From Microbulbifer celer (GTDB lineage Bacteria > Pseudomonadota > Gammaproteobacteria > Pseudomonadales > Cellvibrionaceae): a stretch of 64,000 nt of DNA. Below, in pieces: positions 26,752 to 36,207 of this stretch (positions within the stretch are counted from its first letter, which is position 1; every line of letters starts with the position of its first letter). The translations under genes and the position numbers were made by a program. Under the pieces are notes generated by a model. That model was not told the origin of the DNA. It did no database searches and was given only the letters and a program-made list of their open reading frames with translations. Location: positions 3,277,001 through 3,341,000 of the forward strand of contig NZ_CP087715.1 of assembly GCF_020991125.1 (NCBI RefSeq), read 5' to 3'.

Positions 26752-29700
26752 ATGCTCACTCATCACATAAAAAAATCCTTTCTGATATTCGTGCTCCTCA
26801 CACTCATTGGTTGTGGCGGCGGTGGCAGCTCATCTGACGACACCCCACCGGGCGACGGAGTGGAAACCCCCGGCGGCAACGATGGCGGCGATGACACCAA
26901 CCCAACGCCGGTTTCCGTGGAGCTACCGGCGCAGATCACCCAGTACAACGACCAGGCACTGCGGCTGAGCGGCAGCGCAACCGGCGACGGCACCCTCAGC
27001 TACCAGTGGCAGCAGGTATCCGGCCCAGGCGCGACCTTCTCCTCCCCCAACGCGGCGGCCACCGATGTGACTTACCCGCCGTCCATGCAGACGGAGACTT
27101 TCGAATTCCGCCTCACTGCAAGCAATGCCAGCGCCAGTGACAGCGACACCATCACCGTCACCCTCAAAGACCGCATTGCCGAAGCCGTTCAAACCGGCGA
27201 CCCCACACGGCTGCCAGCAGACGCGAGCAAACTGGAACAGCGCATCCTCGACCGGGTTGCCGAGCGCCAGCAGAGCATTGCGGCACTGCACGGGGAAATC
27301 TTCGGCGCAGACGCGGTGGTGTTTGATCCCGGCAGAAATTCTCGTTACTTCACCCTCGACAGCCTCGGCGACGTGCTGCAAGTGGTGGTGGGCAACAAGG
27401 GCAATACCTTCGTCACCGCCACCGATAAAGACCAGTACCACACCGCCGCCATTGGCGACAATGTGATTGTCGAGCTCAACGGTGGCGGCCACGCCGCGTT
27501 TGCACAACCGATGCGGAATCTGCTCGACTGGTTGCTGGCTCCACAGGAGGCGGGCCTTTCCAACCAGGGCAGCGTGAACATTGCGCTGATGCAGATGAGT
27601 GCCAGCAACATGAACGCCAGCGAGCGTTGGCTGCAGGCGCAGAACCCCAATGCCGACATTACCCGCTGTGCCGTCGAGGCCGAGCTGGCCGGCTGCCTTA
27701 ACGGTGCCCACCTGATCATCACCGGCGCGGCCGATACCGCCATGGCGGAGACCTCCGTTACCACAGCGCTGGCGCAGGCGGTGGCCAACCAGCAGTCGCT
27801 GTTGTACGTGCACACCAACAGCTGGAATTCCACCGCGCTGACCAACCCCATCCTCGAGTTCTTCGAGGTGCAGACGGAAAACCCCGGCGGTGCGGGCAAC
27901 TACTTCTCGCAAGACGCAGCCAACTGGACCTCCGCTGCCGACATGCGCACAAGCCACTCCACTCTCACCAGCGTCGCCAGACTGGTAGAGCGCTTTAAGG
28001 ACAACAGCTTCAGCTTCCAGATCAGCCAGTGCGCCGACGAAGACAACAACTGCAGCAACCTGCCGGCCTATGACAGCGAATTCCGCACCATTGCCAATAC
28101 CCTGCGCGGCATCCCCCAGCGCTTCGATCAGCGCGCTGTGGATATCTTTGCCGTAAACGGCAAATACCGCCTCGAAAAACTGCTGCTCCTGCTCGCCGAC
28201 AAATACCGCGAGACCGTAGACTTCCCCATGTGGAAAGACCAGACCCCAACGGTCGACTTCCTGAAAAGCTATTTCGCCGACGGCATGGTGTACACCACCC
28301 GCGCCCACAACCCCGGGCAACCGGACCTCGGCAGCTTCAGCCGTTCCGACTTCAGCCATATCACCCCTGCGGACAAAATCGTCGCCATCACCAGCCGCCG
28401 ACCGTTCCGCGCCGCCGGTGTCTACGCCCTGCCGGGCCAGACCTTCACTGTCACCCGCACCGACAACAACAGCGGGGTTGCCGCCAGCGTGTTTATCAAC
28501 ACCCAGCGCGACGGTTCCACCCGCCATATGTACCCCTCGACCAGCGGCGACACGTGGGGCTACGTGCGGCCCAAATTCCTGCAGTCCCACCGCATCCCGA
28601 TTAACGCCGGGGAAACGCTGGTACTCACCTCCCCCTACGGCGGCCCGGTGCAGATCGGTTTTGCCGACAAGGGCACCGCGATGAAGTTTGCCTTCGAGAA
28701 CGTGGGCCTGCACCCCTTCTGGAAAATCGGAGGCGACGACGCAGCCTTCGCCGCGGCACTGGCTTCAGATCAGTACGACTGGGCGGAGATCGCCACCGAC
28801 TACTTCGAAATCCACTCCCTCAACAGCCGCATGGCCAACACCCTGGCCCAGGACAGCCGCTGGGACACCCCGAGCGAGCTGGAACGCTATCTCACCAAGT
28901 ACCACCACAACTACTTCCGCGTACTCACCGGCGTGCAGGGTGAAGACATCGACGTAGTGCCGGAGATACACGACTTCGCCACCAGCAACGGCTTCAGCAT
29001 CGCCACCTGGGACCAGGTGCACCACGGCAATATGGACCAGTCCACCTGCGGCGCCGGCTGCTCTGGCAACCCCTACGACGCCACCTGGGATTTCTCCATC
29101 CTCGGCCACGGCGACCTGCACGAAGTCGGCCACACCGTGGAGCGCGGCCGCTTCAAGTTCAACGGCTTTGAAGGCCACGCCACCACCAACTTCTACGCCT
29201 ACTATCCCAAGTCCCGCGCCCAGGACGAAGACGGTGTGGCCGCCAACTGCCAGAGCCTGCCGTTTGACACCATCAGCGCCGATATCCAGGCCAGCCAAAA
29301 TGCGCCCGACCCCGCCGCCTATATGGCCGCCCGCGGCTACAGCGGCTGGAACTACGGCGTAGCGCTGATCATTGAAATGATGATGCACGCCGAAGAACAG
29401 GGCGCACTGACAGACGGCTGGAACCTGATCCCGAGGCTGCACATCCTCGAGCGCGCGTTCAACACCGCAAAGGGCGACGACACCGGCTGGGACGCCGGCA
29501 GGGACGCACTGGGCTTTGACAGCTACACCCGCACCCAGGCCAACGCCATCGACAACAACGACTGGCTGCTGATCACCGCCAGCCGCGCCACCGGCCTGGA
29601 CTACCGGCCCTACTTCGACCTGATCGGCCAGGGCTACAGCGTGGAAGCCAGTGCGCAGGTGGCGAGCTTTGGCTACGGGGCGGTCGACCACGCCTTCTAT

Positions 29701-29763
29701 ATACCGGCAAGCAATAGCGGCTACTGCAATGCGCTGGTAGGACACACCAAACAGGCTTATTGA
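26752..29763 (+). CDS. ImpA-like M88/M60-type metallopeptidase lipoprotein
   Basis: A 1003-residue secreted lipoprotein: lipobox LIGC at about residues 19-22, a Gly/Asp-rich linker, an Ig/PKD-like domain (about 58-145) and a large catalytic region. The zinc motif HEVGH is at residues 790-794 (HEVGHTVERGRF), followed by FEGHATTNF with a candidate third ligand. The architecture resembles P. aeruginosa ImpA, which cleaves O-glycosylated surface proteins. ATG 26752 is chosen for its aagga six bases upstream; an in-frame ATG at 26716 is less likely. The lipid anchor suggests action at the cell surface. Confidence 0.85.
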   Translation: MLTHHIKKSFLIFVLLTLIGCGGGGSSSDDTPPGDGVETPGGNDGGDDTNPTPVSVELPAQITQYNDQALRLSGSATGDGTLSYQWQQVSGPGATFSSPNAAATDVTYPPSMQTETFEFRLTASNASASDSDTITVTLKDRIAEAVQTGDPTRLPADASKLEQRILDRVAERQQSIAALHGEIFGADAVVFDPGRNSRYFTLDSLGDVLQVVVGNKGNTFVTATDKDQYHTAAIGDNVIVELNGGGHAAFAQPMRNLLDWLLAPQEAGLSNQGSVNIALMQMSASNMNASERWLQAQNPNADITRCAVEAELAGCLNGAHLIITGAADTAMAETSVTTALAQAVANQQSLLYVHTNSWNSTALTNPILEFFEVQTENPGGAGNYFSQDAANWTSAADMRTSHSTLTSVARLVERFKDNSFSFQISQCADEDNNCSNLPAYDSEFRTIANTLRGIPQRFDQRAVDIFAVNGKYRLEKLLLLLADKYRETVDFPMWKDQTPTVDFLKSYFADGMVYTTRAHNPGQPDLGSFSRSDFSHITPADKIVAITSRRPFRAAGVYALPGQTFTVTRTDNNSGVAASVFINTQRDGSTRHMYPSTSGDTWGYVRPKFLQSHRIPINAGETLVLTSPYGGPVQIGFADKGTAMKFAFENVGLHPFWKIGGDDAAFAAALASDQYDWAEIATDYFEIHSLNSRMANTLAQDSRWDTPSELERYLTKYHHNYFRVLTGVQGEDIDVVPEIHDFATSNGFSIATWDQVHHGNMDQSTCGAGCSGNPYDATWDFSILGHGDLHEVGHTVERGRFKFNGFEGHATTNFYAYYPKSRAQDEDGVAANCQSLPFDTISADIQASQNAPDPAAYMAARGYSGWNYGVALIIEMMMHAEEQGALTDGWNLIPRLHILERAFNTAKGDDTGWDAGRDALGFDSYTRTQANAIDNNDWLLITASRATGLDYRPYFDLIGQGYSVEASAQVASFGYGAVDHAFYIPASNSGYCNALVGHTKQAY

Positions 29764-30045
29764 TAATGGACGACTAAATCGACAATCCCGGGAAGGCGGC
29801 AAAGACCCATGTCGCCTTCCCTTTTCCGTACTTTCCTTCCCCCACGTCGCCTTCAACACTACCGCCGCATAGGCACAGTCCACATATCCGCACAAGCACT
29901 ATCGTCGGCCAACCGCTTGCGTGATATAACACACATCAAAACGGTGAGCAGATTCCACTACCGCCGGGCAACCGCCCCAGTGCTCTGCCGGAAGTACGCT
30001 TCCGACGCCGGATAATAAACAACACGAAAAAAGAGCAGATCCCAC

Positions 30046-30546
30046 ATGAAAAAGACTCTTTCCCTGCTACTCGGCACCGCAGCCCTGCAAGGCTGCACCA
30101 CCCTGTTGCCCCCCAATTCTCCCGACGAATTTGCGGAGAAATTAACCGACTCCACCTTTGGCCGGGTATACACCACCACCCCCGCCATCCCCTTCCAGGA
30201 TTCCGTACGCAACCTGCAGCTCAATATGGACAGCTGCGTGGAAGGCATCCGACAGGACGCCACCATCAATACCCTCGACAACCTCATCGGCGGCGCCTCC
30301 GGCATCTGGCACTACGCCATCACCGCCGTCACCGACACACTCACCCAGTTCACCATCCGGCGCGAAGCCCTCGGCCTCACCATTCCACAGCACGAGGGCG
30401 GCAATATCGTCGCGGTGATCAATGTGGAGCAGCAACCGGATAGCGGTGTATCGATTACCGGCTATTCGCCGTGGGGATCGGACTGGTTTATGCAGCCGGT
30501 GATGGCGTGGGGAGAGGGGGAGAATGCGGCTTGTCCGATTGGGTGA
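30046..30546 (+). CDS. Predicted lipoprotein of unknown function
   Basis: A 166-residue protein with a type II signal (MKKTLSLLLGTAALQGC, Cys17). No family is recognised. The body has mixed strands, with IIRQDATINTLDNLIGG-like and EQQPDSGVSITGYSPWG segments. ATG 30046 is preceded by aaaaagagcaga. A strong hairpin terminator follows, so it is monocistronic. Confidence 0.75.
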   Translation: MKKTLSLLLGTAALQGCTTLLPPNSPDEFAEKLTDSTFGRVYTTTPAIPFQDSVRNLQLNMDSCVEGIRQDATINTLDNLIGGASGIWHYAITAVTDTLTQFTIRREALGLTIPQHEGGNIVAVINVEQQPDSGVSITGYSPWGSDWFMQPVMAWGEGENAACPIG

Positions 30547-30557
30547 GGTAGCCGTAT

Positions 30558-30592
30558 AAAAATATGCCCGGGCGTATTCCGGGCATATTTGA
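30558..30592. terminator. Intrinsic terminator after the lipoprotein gene
   Basis: The stem aaatatgcccgg (30560-30571)/ccgggcatattt (30579-30590) with a seven-base loop and A/T flanks is a strong bidirectional hairpin. Confidence 0.8.
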
Positions 30593-30896
30593 ATGATATA
30601 TCCCGTGCAAGCGAAATCCTCGGACCAAATCTACAGGCTCACCCTCTCCAGTAGGCGGTACATGTAGTGGTCAAGTATTAGCTAACCGGTACTCATTCAT
30701 GTCCCCGAAATAAAAAGATCATTGCGAAGCCTAGCTTTACCTAAATAAAATAGCCATACATCCTAGGGGCAGGAGTAAAATCAGGGCAAGGGATTCAACT
30801 CTTGACCTAACCGCGTTAAAAAAATAACCGGAAACAGAATAATATTCCGACACTGCAGATCTCCTGGTAGATTTACAAACCAAAAGGGAATCAACA
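30593..30896. other. AT-rich upstream region of the serine hydrolase
   Basis: About 300 bases, clearly richer in A+T than the surroundings, with no supported gene. TTGACC at about 30803 followed by an A-run could be part of a promoter, but no clean -10 at 16-18 bases was found. The composition suggests acquired DNA. Confidence 0.4.
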
Positions 30897-32039
30897 ATGA
30901 CGAAAACCCTTCTGGTCACAGCTATCGTTAGCGCATTAGCTTCTGGATGTAATTCAGCCGATGTAAAAGTGTATCCGTTCAAAACATTTCTGCTATCGCT
31001 CGCCCTGCTGTCACAATCAGTCATGGCTACTGATAATTCCGCACAGATGGCACTCGATCAAACGCTTGCCGAGTTAAGAGCTGAATATCAGATTCCCGCG
31101 CTGGCTGTATCGGTTATCGCTTCCGGGAAACTGGTTTATGCAAGCGGTGCGGGCTACACCGATGAAGGGCAGCAGTTGCCGGTAACCGGCGACACCACGT
31201 TTCGTATCGCGTCCATTTCCAAGCTTTTTACTGCGCAATCCATCATGCAGTTGGTAGAGGCAGGAAAGCTAAAACTGTCCGACCCGGTATCTGATTATCT
31301 TCCCGCGTTCGAAGATTCTCCTATAACCATCGCCCAACTGCTCAGCCACACCGCAGGAATCAAGGATACGGTACGCCCTGTGGAGGCTGGACAGCGTCGT
31401 TCACGAGCCAATTATCTGGCGCTGATTGCGGCCCAGGGAACACCTGATACGGCTGCTCATACGTTCGAATACAGCGATACCGGATTTAATCTGCTGGGTG
31501 CCGTCATCAGTGCGGTGGCCGATATGCCGTTCGAGCAGTATGTGCAACGGCACATACTAGCGCCCAGTCATATGCGACACAGCGGCTACTACGATGGTCA
31601 GCAGGGTACGGCGCCGTCTGCGCAGCCAACGTACCAGGGTAAGATGCTGACCCAAGCGCAACAACGGCCTTTTGATCCCAGCTTTTATCCCAGTGAAGGA
31701 CTGGTCTCCAGTGCGGGGGATCTGGGCCTTTGGCTCAGCGCCACGCTCAGTCAGGACGACCGTATTCTGGGCACTTCGAGCTATGCACAAATGCTGGAGC
31801 CACGCGCGGACACGCCATGGGGAACTATTCAGGTTGCCCTGGCGTGGCAGGTTTATACCAAAGATGACCGATTTGTGGCGCGACATCCGGGTAGCCTGCG
31901 CGGATACAAGTCACTATTGATCAGTTATCCACAAGAAGGCAACGGTATTGTTCTGCTGACCAACGCGGCGAAGGCGCCACGGTTTGAGATTGCCGACAAA
32001 TTGATGCAGACCTTGCGGAGTTCCGGGGTCTGGCAGTAG
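30897..32039 (+). CDS. Serine hydrolase (class C beta-lactamase family)
   Basis: A 380-residue exported hydrolase. The nucleophile motif SISK (S106-K109) and the HPGS motif near residue 325 are present. The second motif reads YSDTG (Y192), with Asp where class C enzymes have Asn, as in several esterase-like members. It may hydrolyse D-peptides or esters rather than antibiotics. The N-terminus is odd: a lipobox-like ALASGC leader (Cys18) is followed by a second hydrophobic signal (FLLSLALLSQSVMA). gggaa lies eight bases before ATG 30897. Confidence 0.85.
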   Translation: MTKTLLVTAIVSALASGCNSADVKVYPFKTFLLSLALLSQSVMATDNSAQMALDQTLAELRAEYQIPALAVSVIASGKLVYASGAGYTDEGQQLPVTGDTTFRIASISKLFTAQSIMQLVEAGKLKLSDPVSDYLPAFEDSPITIAQLLSHTAGIKDTVRPVEAGQRRSRANYLALIAAQGTPDTAAHTFEYSDTGFNLLGAVISAVADMPFEQYVQRHILAPSHMRHSGYYDGQQGTAPSAQPTYQGKMLTQAQQRPFDPSFYPSEGLVSSAGDLGLWLSATLSQDDRILGTSSYAQMLEPRADTPWGTIQVALAWQVYTKDDRFVARHPGSLRGYKSLLISYPQEGNGIVLLTNAAKAPRFEIADKLMQTLRSSGVWQ

Positions 32040-32471
32040 TGCTCACCGCAACCATTGGGAGCGTCCGTACAAAGGTAACAGTGTGTTTCTGGATGCCGGC
32101 TCAGGTTACCTGGCGGGGTTCAGACCACCCGGACTCTTGCCTGCCTATTTTCATCCTGGTAACGGACATTCAATTGTTCCGCGAACTCTAACCGACATGC
32201 GAGATAATACCTTGGCCGAATTCTTGGCGGCCAAAAAATTTCTTGGCACGCCCGTCCCAAAGCGACTGTCCTGATTTCCATCCAATTAATGCCTAATGGT
32301 CGACAAAATATCTATTCTGTCACCTCATTCTCTGCCTTAAACAATAACGAAAATAAATTCCTATAAGTTCTTGCTGGCAGGCGGTAAATGGCTGCAGTCA
32401 TGAGCCAACGAAACGCACTGTGAAGTTTTCATGAATCCGAAATCAATACTGCTACATAAAGGATAATCACG
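32040..32471. other. Intergenic region, no convincing gene
   Basis: A 432-base AT-rich stretch. A 63-residue open frame (32083-32274) has no ribosome site or recognisable similarity and is not called. The last 60 bases carry the promoter region of the small secreted protein. Confidence 0.4.
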
Positions 32472-32981
32472 ATGAAGACCAGTAAGTTAATCAAGGCATT
32501 TGCTTTTCTGTTTTCCGCACTCCCCCTGAGCCAGGCATTTGCAGTCGGTGAGCTTACCTGCACTGCAAGTGCGGATATTTCATTTTCTCCCGGATTGCGA
32601 TTGTTCACGCAACAAACGGACATCAACTTTGACGTAAATTACTCCGGATGTACTTCTTTGACCGGATCTACGATCACCGGTGGCAGTCGTTCGGGAAGTT
32701 TCACTGGCGATCGTAGCTGCCTGGCGTTACCGGCAAGTGGCTCGGCAACCATAGAAGTTTACTGGGATAACGGCCAGACAAGCGTCGTTGATGCCACCAC
32801 ACAGAGTACAGATGCCGCCGGACAGACCGTACATATTCTCACAGGCCCGATAATTTCAGGGCCATTTGCCGGCCTGACGTATAATGAAGAGCTGGTACAG
32901 GCCTCCCTTGATCTCCTGAGTTGCCTGGTGGCACCAGGCGTCCAATCACAGACCGGAATTGGCGTAGTTACTATTTTGTAA
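32472..32981 (+). CDS. Small secreted protein of unknown function
   Basis: A 169-residue protein with a signal peptide (MKTSKLIKAFAFLFSALPLSQAFA) and a beta-rich mature part with four cysteines (LTCTAS, YSGC, RSCLAL, LLSCLV). aagga lies eight bases before the ATG. Similar small secreted proteins occur in actinobacteria and proteobacteria without assigned function; this resemblance is from memory of sequence style, not a search. A hairpin follows. Confidence 0.7.
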   Translation: MKTSKLIKAFAFLFSALPLSQAFAVGELTCTASADISFSPGLRLFTQQTDINFDVNYSGCTSLTGSTITGGSRSGSFTGDRSCLALPASGSATIEVYWDNGQTSVVDATTQSTDAAGQTVHILTGPIISGPFAGLTYNEELVQASLDLLSCLVAPGVQSQTGIGVVTIL

Positions 32982-32999
32982 TCGACATCTTTGCTTTAC

Positions 33000-33027
33000 C
33001 GGGTGTGCGGTCACCGCGCACCCGTCT
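33000..33027 (+). terminator. Hairpin terminator after the secreted protein gene
   Basis: The 11-base arms cgggtgtgcgg (33000-33010)/ccgcgcacccg (33014-33024), with one G-U pair and a three-base loop, are followed by tcttac. Confidence 0.65.
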
Positions 33028-33310
33028 TACTCACATGGAATTACTTCCGCCTGTTTCAGTTTGCTCATATTCTGCCTGGTCAATTATCGGTTGATCACCT
33101 TGCCCGCTTTATTCAGTTTGTGATGTATGAATCTGTCGGTTTCAGATTCAGTTTCCATGATCCCACCCTTCGAAAGTCATTGATCGCGGTCCTGTCCGAA
33201 GTAGCCTAGATCTTCTGTGACATCTACTCTGGCACAGGGGGAAGAGCACCCTGCACTTTTTCGTGCCGAACTCTGCTACACTCGCGTCGAAATATTGATC
33301 CGGAAATATT

Positions 33311-33610
33311 ATGGAACAGGAAATCCTTCAGGTATTTCTAGCCAACCAATGGCTGACGATACCGATATTCATTGTCCTTGTAATCGGTATCACCCTCTTC
33401 TGGTTCGGTGGCCTCATGGCTGCGCTGACGGCGCTGGGTAACGACCGCTGGGGCTGGGGGCTGTCGTCGATTGTTCTCGGCCCGATAACGGGCTTTCCAT
33501 ACGCTCTGATATACAAGGAAGCCACATATCCGAAATCACTGATGATCAAAGGCCTGCTTTTCCTGCTGGCAGGGCTGGTGCTATCACTTATCGCCTGGGC
33601 CATCGCCTGA
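33311..33610 (+). CDS. Small inner-membrane protein
   Basis: A 99-residue protein with two or three hydrophobic segments (LTIPIFIVLVIGITLFWFGG, WGLSSIVLGPITGF, LLFLLAGLVLSLIAWAIA). No family is recognised. It lies about 200 bases before the helicase gene on the same strand. The preceding region (33028-33310) holds no supported gene. Confidence 0.65.
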   Translation: MEQEILQVFLANQWLTIPIFIVLVIGITLFWFGGLMAALTALGNDRWGWGLSSIVLGPITGFPYALIYKEATYPKSLMIKGLLFLLAGLVLSLIAWAIA

Positions 33611-33808
33611 ACGGAATTTGTAGTCGATTTTGCCGGGTAGTGACCCCATATGGAGCACACTCTACACCGCGGTGCATCAAAGACGCGCCCGCCATAGCAC
33701 CGGATATCTAACCGGCGCCTACTCTGTGCTTTGCTGTTACCATACCGCGCTGAAACCAGCCGCCAGCCATTTCCGGCCAACGCCGCTAGCCCCCCAAAGA
33801 GAGTCCAG

Positions 33809-35122
33809 ATGTCATTCCAAAGCCTGGGATTGAGCGCCCCGATCCTGCAAGCCCTTGAAGAGAAAGGGTATTCAACCCCCACCGAAATACAGCGCAAAAC
33901 AATCCCCGCCATCTTAGACGGACGGGACGTGATTGCGACTGCGCAGACAGGCACCGGTAAAACTGCGGCCTTTGTGCTGCCGATGTTGGGCAGGCTCAGT
34001 GGTGAGCGCAAACGGCGGGCGAAGCGCTTTCGCGCGCTGATCCTTGTGCCGACCCGCGAGCTGGGCATACAGGTAGAAGACAATATCCGAGGGTATGGCA
34101 AGCACCTTTCGGTAGTGTCCATGTGCATGGTGGGCGGTGTCGATCTGGAGCCGCAGAAGCAGCAGCTGATTGAGGGGGTAGATATTGTGGTGGCCACGCC
34201 GGGGCGCCTGCTCGACCTGGCACACCAGCGCGCGCTCTATTTTGACGAGCTGCAGATGCTGGTGATGGACGAGGCGGACCGCATGCTGGATATGGGGTTT
34301 ATCGACGACCTTGAGAAGATCATTGCGCGCCTGCCCGAACAGCGCCAGAGCCTGCTGTTTTCCGCAACCCTGTCGCCCCAGGTTCGGTCGCTGGCGAAAA
34401 ACGTGGTGGAAACCCCGTTTGAGGTATCCATTGCCGGAAACACCAAGTCTGCCCCGAAAATCTCCCAATGGCTGATCGCTGTGGACAAACACAACAAGTC
34501 GGCGCTGCTTAGCCACTTGGTAAAGGAGCGCAACTGGACCCAGGCACTGATCTTTATCCGCACCCAACATGGCGCGGCAAAGCTGGTGAGCCAGCTGGAG
34601 AAGCGCGGCATCGCGGCGGAATCCATCCACGGCGGCCGCAGCCAGGCTTCGCGCTCGCGGATACTGGAAGAGTTCAAATCCGGTAAAATCAAATTGTTGG
34701 TGGCGACCGGCGTTGCCGCACGCGGTATTGATATCGATGAGTTGGAACGGGTAGTCAACTACGATATGCCCGACGACGCCGATGAGTATATCCACCGCAT
34801 CGGCCGCACCGGCCGCGCGGGCGCTTCCGGTGAGGCGGTGTCACTGGTTTCCAAAGACGACTTCAAACGCCTGTGCGCAGTGGAACGCCGGCTTGGGCAG
34901 ATCATTGAACGGGTGACGATTGAGGAGTTTCCGGTGGTGAAAGAGCTGCCGGCGTCGAACCTGAATTTTTCGGTGAAGAGCGGGAAGGCGAAAAAAAGGG
35001 GCACCAAAGAAGGCCGCGGCACAAAAGAGGGACGAGAAGCAAAAGCGGCACAGCCTGGAACTAAAACTTCGTCCACCAACAGCCCTGCCACCAAAGCTCC
35101 TTGGGGCGCCATAAAGAAATAA
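33809..35122 (+). CDS. rhlE: DEAD-box RNA helicase (RhlE type)
   Basis: A 437-residue ATP-dependent RNA helicase. Motifs in order: Q motif (PTEIQRKTIP), motif I AQTGTGKT, Ia PTRELG, II VMDEADRMLDMGF, III SATLS, and motif VI HRIGRTGRAG. The basic C-terminal tail is Lys/Gly-rich. It resembles RhlE, with roles in ribosome assembly and mRNA turnover. ATG 33809 (MSFQSLGL) fits the family; the longer frame from 33731 adds unconserved residues. Confidence 0.92.
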   Translation: MSFQSLGLSAPILQALEEKGYSTPTEIQRKTIPAILDGRDVIATAQTGTGKTAAFVLPMLGRLSGERKRRAKRFRALILVPTRELGIQVEDNIRGYGKHLSVVSMCMVGGVDLEPQKQQLIEGVDIVVATPGRLLDLAHQRALYFDELQMLVMDEADRMLDMGFIDDLEKIIARLPEQRQSLLFSATLSPQVRSLAKNVVETPFEVSIAGNTKSAPKISQWLIAVDKHNKSALLSHLVKERNWTQALIFIRTQHGAAKLVSQLEKRGIAAESIHGGRSQASRSRILEEFKSGKIKLLVATGVAARGIDIDELERVVNYDMPDDADEYIHRIGRTGRAGASGEAVSLVSKDDFKRLCAVERRLGQIIERVTIEEFPVVKELPASNLNFSVKSGKAKKRGTKEGRGTKEGREAKAAQPGTKTSSTNSPATKAPWGAIKK

Positions 35123-35211
35123 GCGTTTTCAGTCACTACAACACTTATTTCCCAGGGTGGCGGCGATTAGCCAGTCAACACGGCTGGCTAAGCAATATTT
35201 TCAAGTAGCTC

Positions 35212-35808
35212 TCAACTCCAGTTTCCCTCAAATTTATTTACGAGATATTTTCTGATCCAGGGAAAACGGGGATTCCAGTTTACGAGTTTTCCGCCTTCAA
35301 TTTCTGCAGCTGGCGTTATTCCGGCGGAGGAGTCGGTGTTGTCAAAGATTAAAGCGCGGTCGGCGGTAATGGCTGCCTCGTATAACATTTCCATAGTGCG
35401 CTTGTAGCGCTCGACGATTTTTTCTGTGGGCACATCGTGACCACCTTTAGCGACTCGATCCGCCACCCGCTGCACATTAAGCAGTGGATCATTGACCCCA
35501 ACAAATAGTAACAGAATATCGAACCCTTTCGTTTTGGCAGTGACCAGATACTCGATTTTAGAAGGGTGAGACATAACACTTTCGAAACTGTGAGATACGC
35601 CACTATTCAGGAGTTCAGAGCGGCGCGATTCTGCTATTCTTTGCGCCTCTCTCACTGCAGCGTCGTAATCGCCACCTATCTCCTTGGCGATCTCATCCGG
35701 GTTGATGTACTCTCCAAAGTCCATGTCTTTCTTCATGAACATTTCAGTGAGTGTGCTTTTCCCTGAGCCATTTGGCCCGGCTATCAAGATTACCCTAGGC
35801 TTATTCAT
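35212..35808 (-). CDS. Zeta-toxin-like P-loop kinase
   Basis: A 198-residue P-loop protein. The Walker A is AGPNGSGKST, followed by YINPDEIA, the substrate-site motif of the zeta/PezT family that phosphorylates UDP-N-acetylglucosamine. A distal RVADRVAKGGH segment matches the substrate or lid region. The start overlaps the upstream 73-residue gene by four bases (ATGA), giving a toxin-antitoxin-like layout. Members of this branch are often called zeta toxin family or AAA ATPases, so toxicity is unproven. Confidence 0.8.
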   Translation of the reverse strand: MNKPRVILIAGPNGSGKSTLTEMFMKKDMDFGEYINPDEIAKEIGGDYDAAVREAQRIAESRRSELLNSGVSHSFESVMSHPSKIEYLVTAKTKGFDILLLFVGVNDPLLNVQRVADRVAKGGHDVPTEKIVERYKRTMEMLYEAAITADRALIFDNTDSSAGITPAAEIEGGKLVNWNPRFPWIRKYLVNKFEGNWS

Positions 35809-36026
35809 TTCTTGAGTGCCTCTACCTCATCCTTGGTCAACTTACGCTTGACGATATTTCCTTCTTTATCCAACTTTTCATAGAAGAACTCACCCGTTTC
35901 CGGATCTTGGGAAAGCACCTCCAGGCCTGCCTCAAGGCTCTCTTTACGGGCTTTCAGCCCCGCTTCAGACGCAACTTCAGCTATCTCGCCCATCGAAAAA
36001 TCATCAAAGTTTCGTTTGCCAGTCAT
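35805..36026 (-). CDS. Small partner of the zeta-like kinase (candidate antitoxin)
   Basis: A 73-residue charged protein (TGKRNFDDFSMGEIAEVASEAG…RKLTKDEVEALKK). ATG 36026 has aaggag seven bases upstream; a TTG at 36032 is unlikely. Its stop overlaps the kinase start. It does not resemble the epsilon or PezA antitoxins I know. Order and overlap suggest it neutralises or binds the kinase. Confidence 0.7.
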   Translation of the reverse strand: MTGKRNFDDFSMGEIAEVASEAGLKARKESLEAGLEVLSQDPETGEFFYEKLDKEGNIVKRKLTKDEVEALKK

Positions 36027-36207
36027 TCTCAAACTCCTTATTTAAAATTTCGGCAACTCAAACTATCTATAAATACTAGATCTGTACCAATTAAGTAAAG
36101 CTGATCCGGTTGGTATACCAGCCAAGCCAGGTTTATCCCATAGAGCTTTTCCATTTGCAACTAATGGGATGAACACTGGCCGAGCGCTTAGCAACTGATC
36201 TTTGGCG

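Noticed and set aside
26923-28713. 596-residue minus-strand open frame opposite the ImpA-like gene
   Set aside because: It lies wholly inside a recognised coding sequence on the other strand, has low-complexity composition and no motif; GC-rich codon bias opens antisense frames.
30897-32039. Antibiotic-resistance class C beta-lactamase
   Set aside because: Although SxxK is present, the second motif is YSD rather than YxN; a general serine hydrolase or esterase is the safer call.
32083-32274. 63-residue open frame after the serine hydrolase
   Set aside because: No ribosome site, no family, and it lies in an AT-rich spacer.
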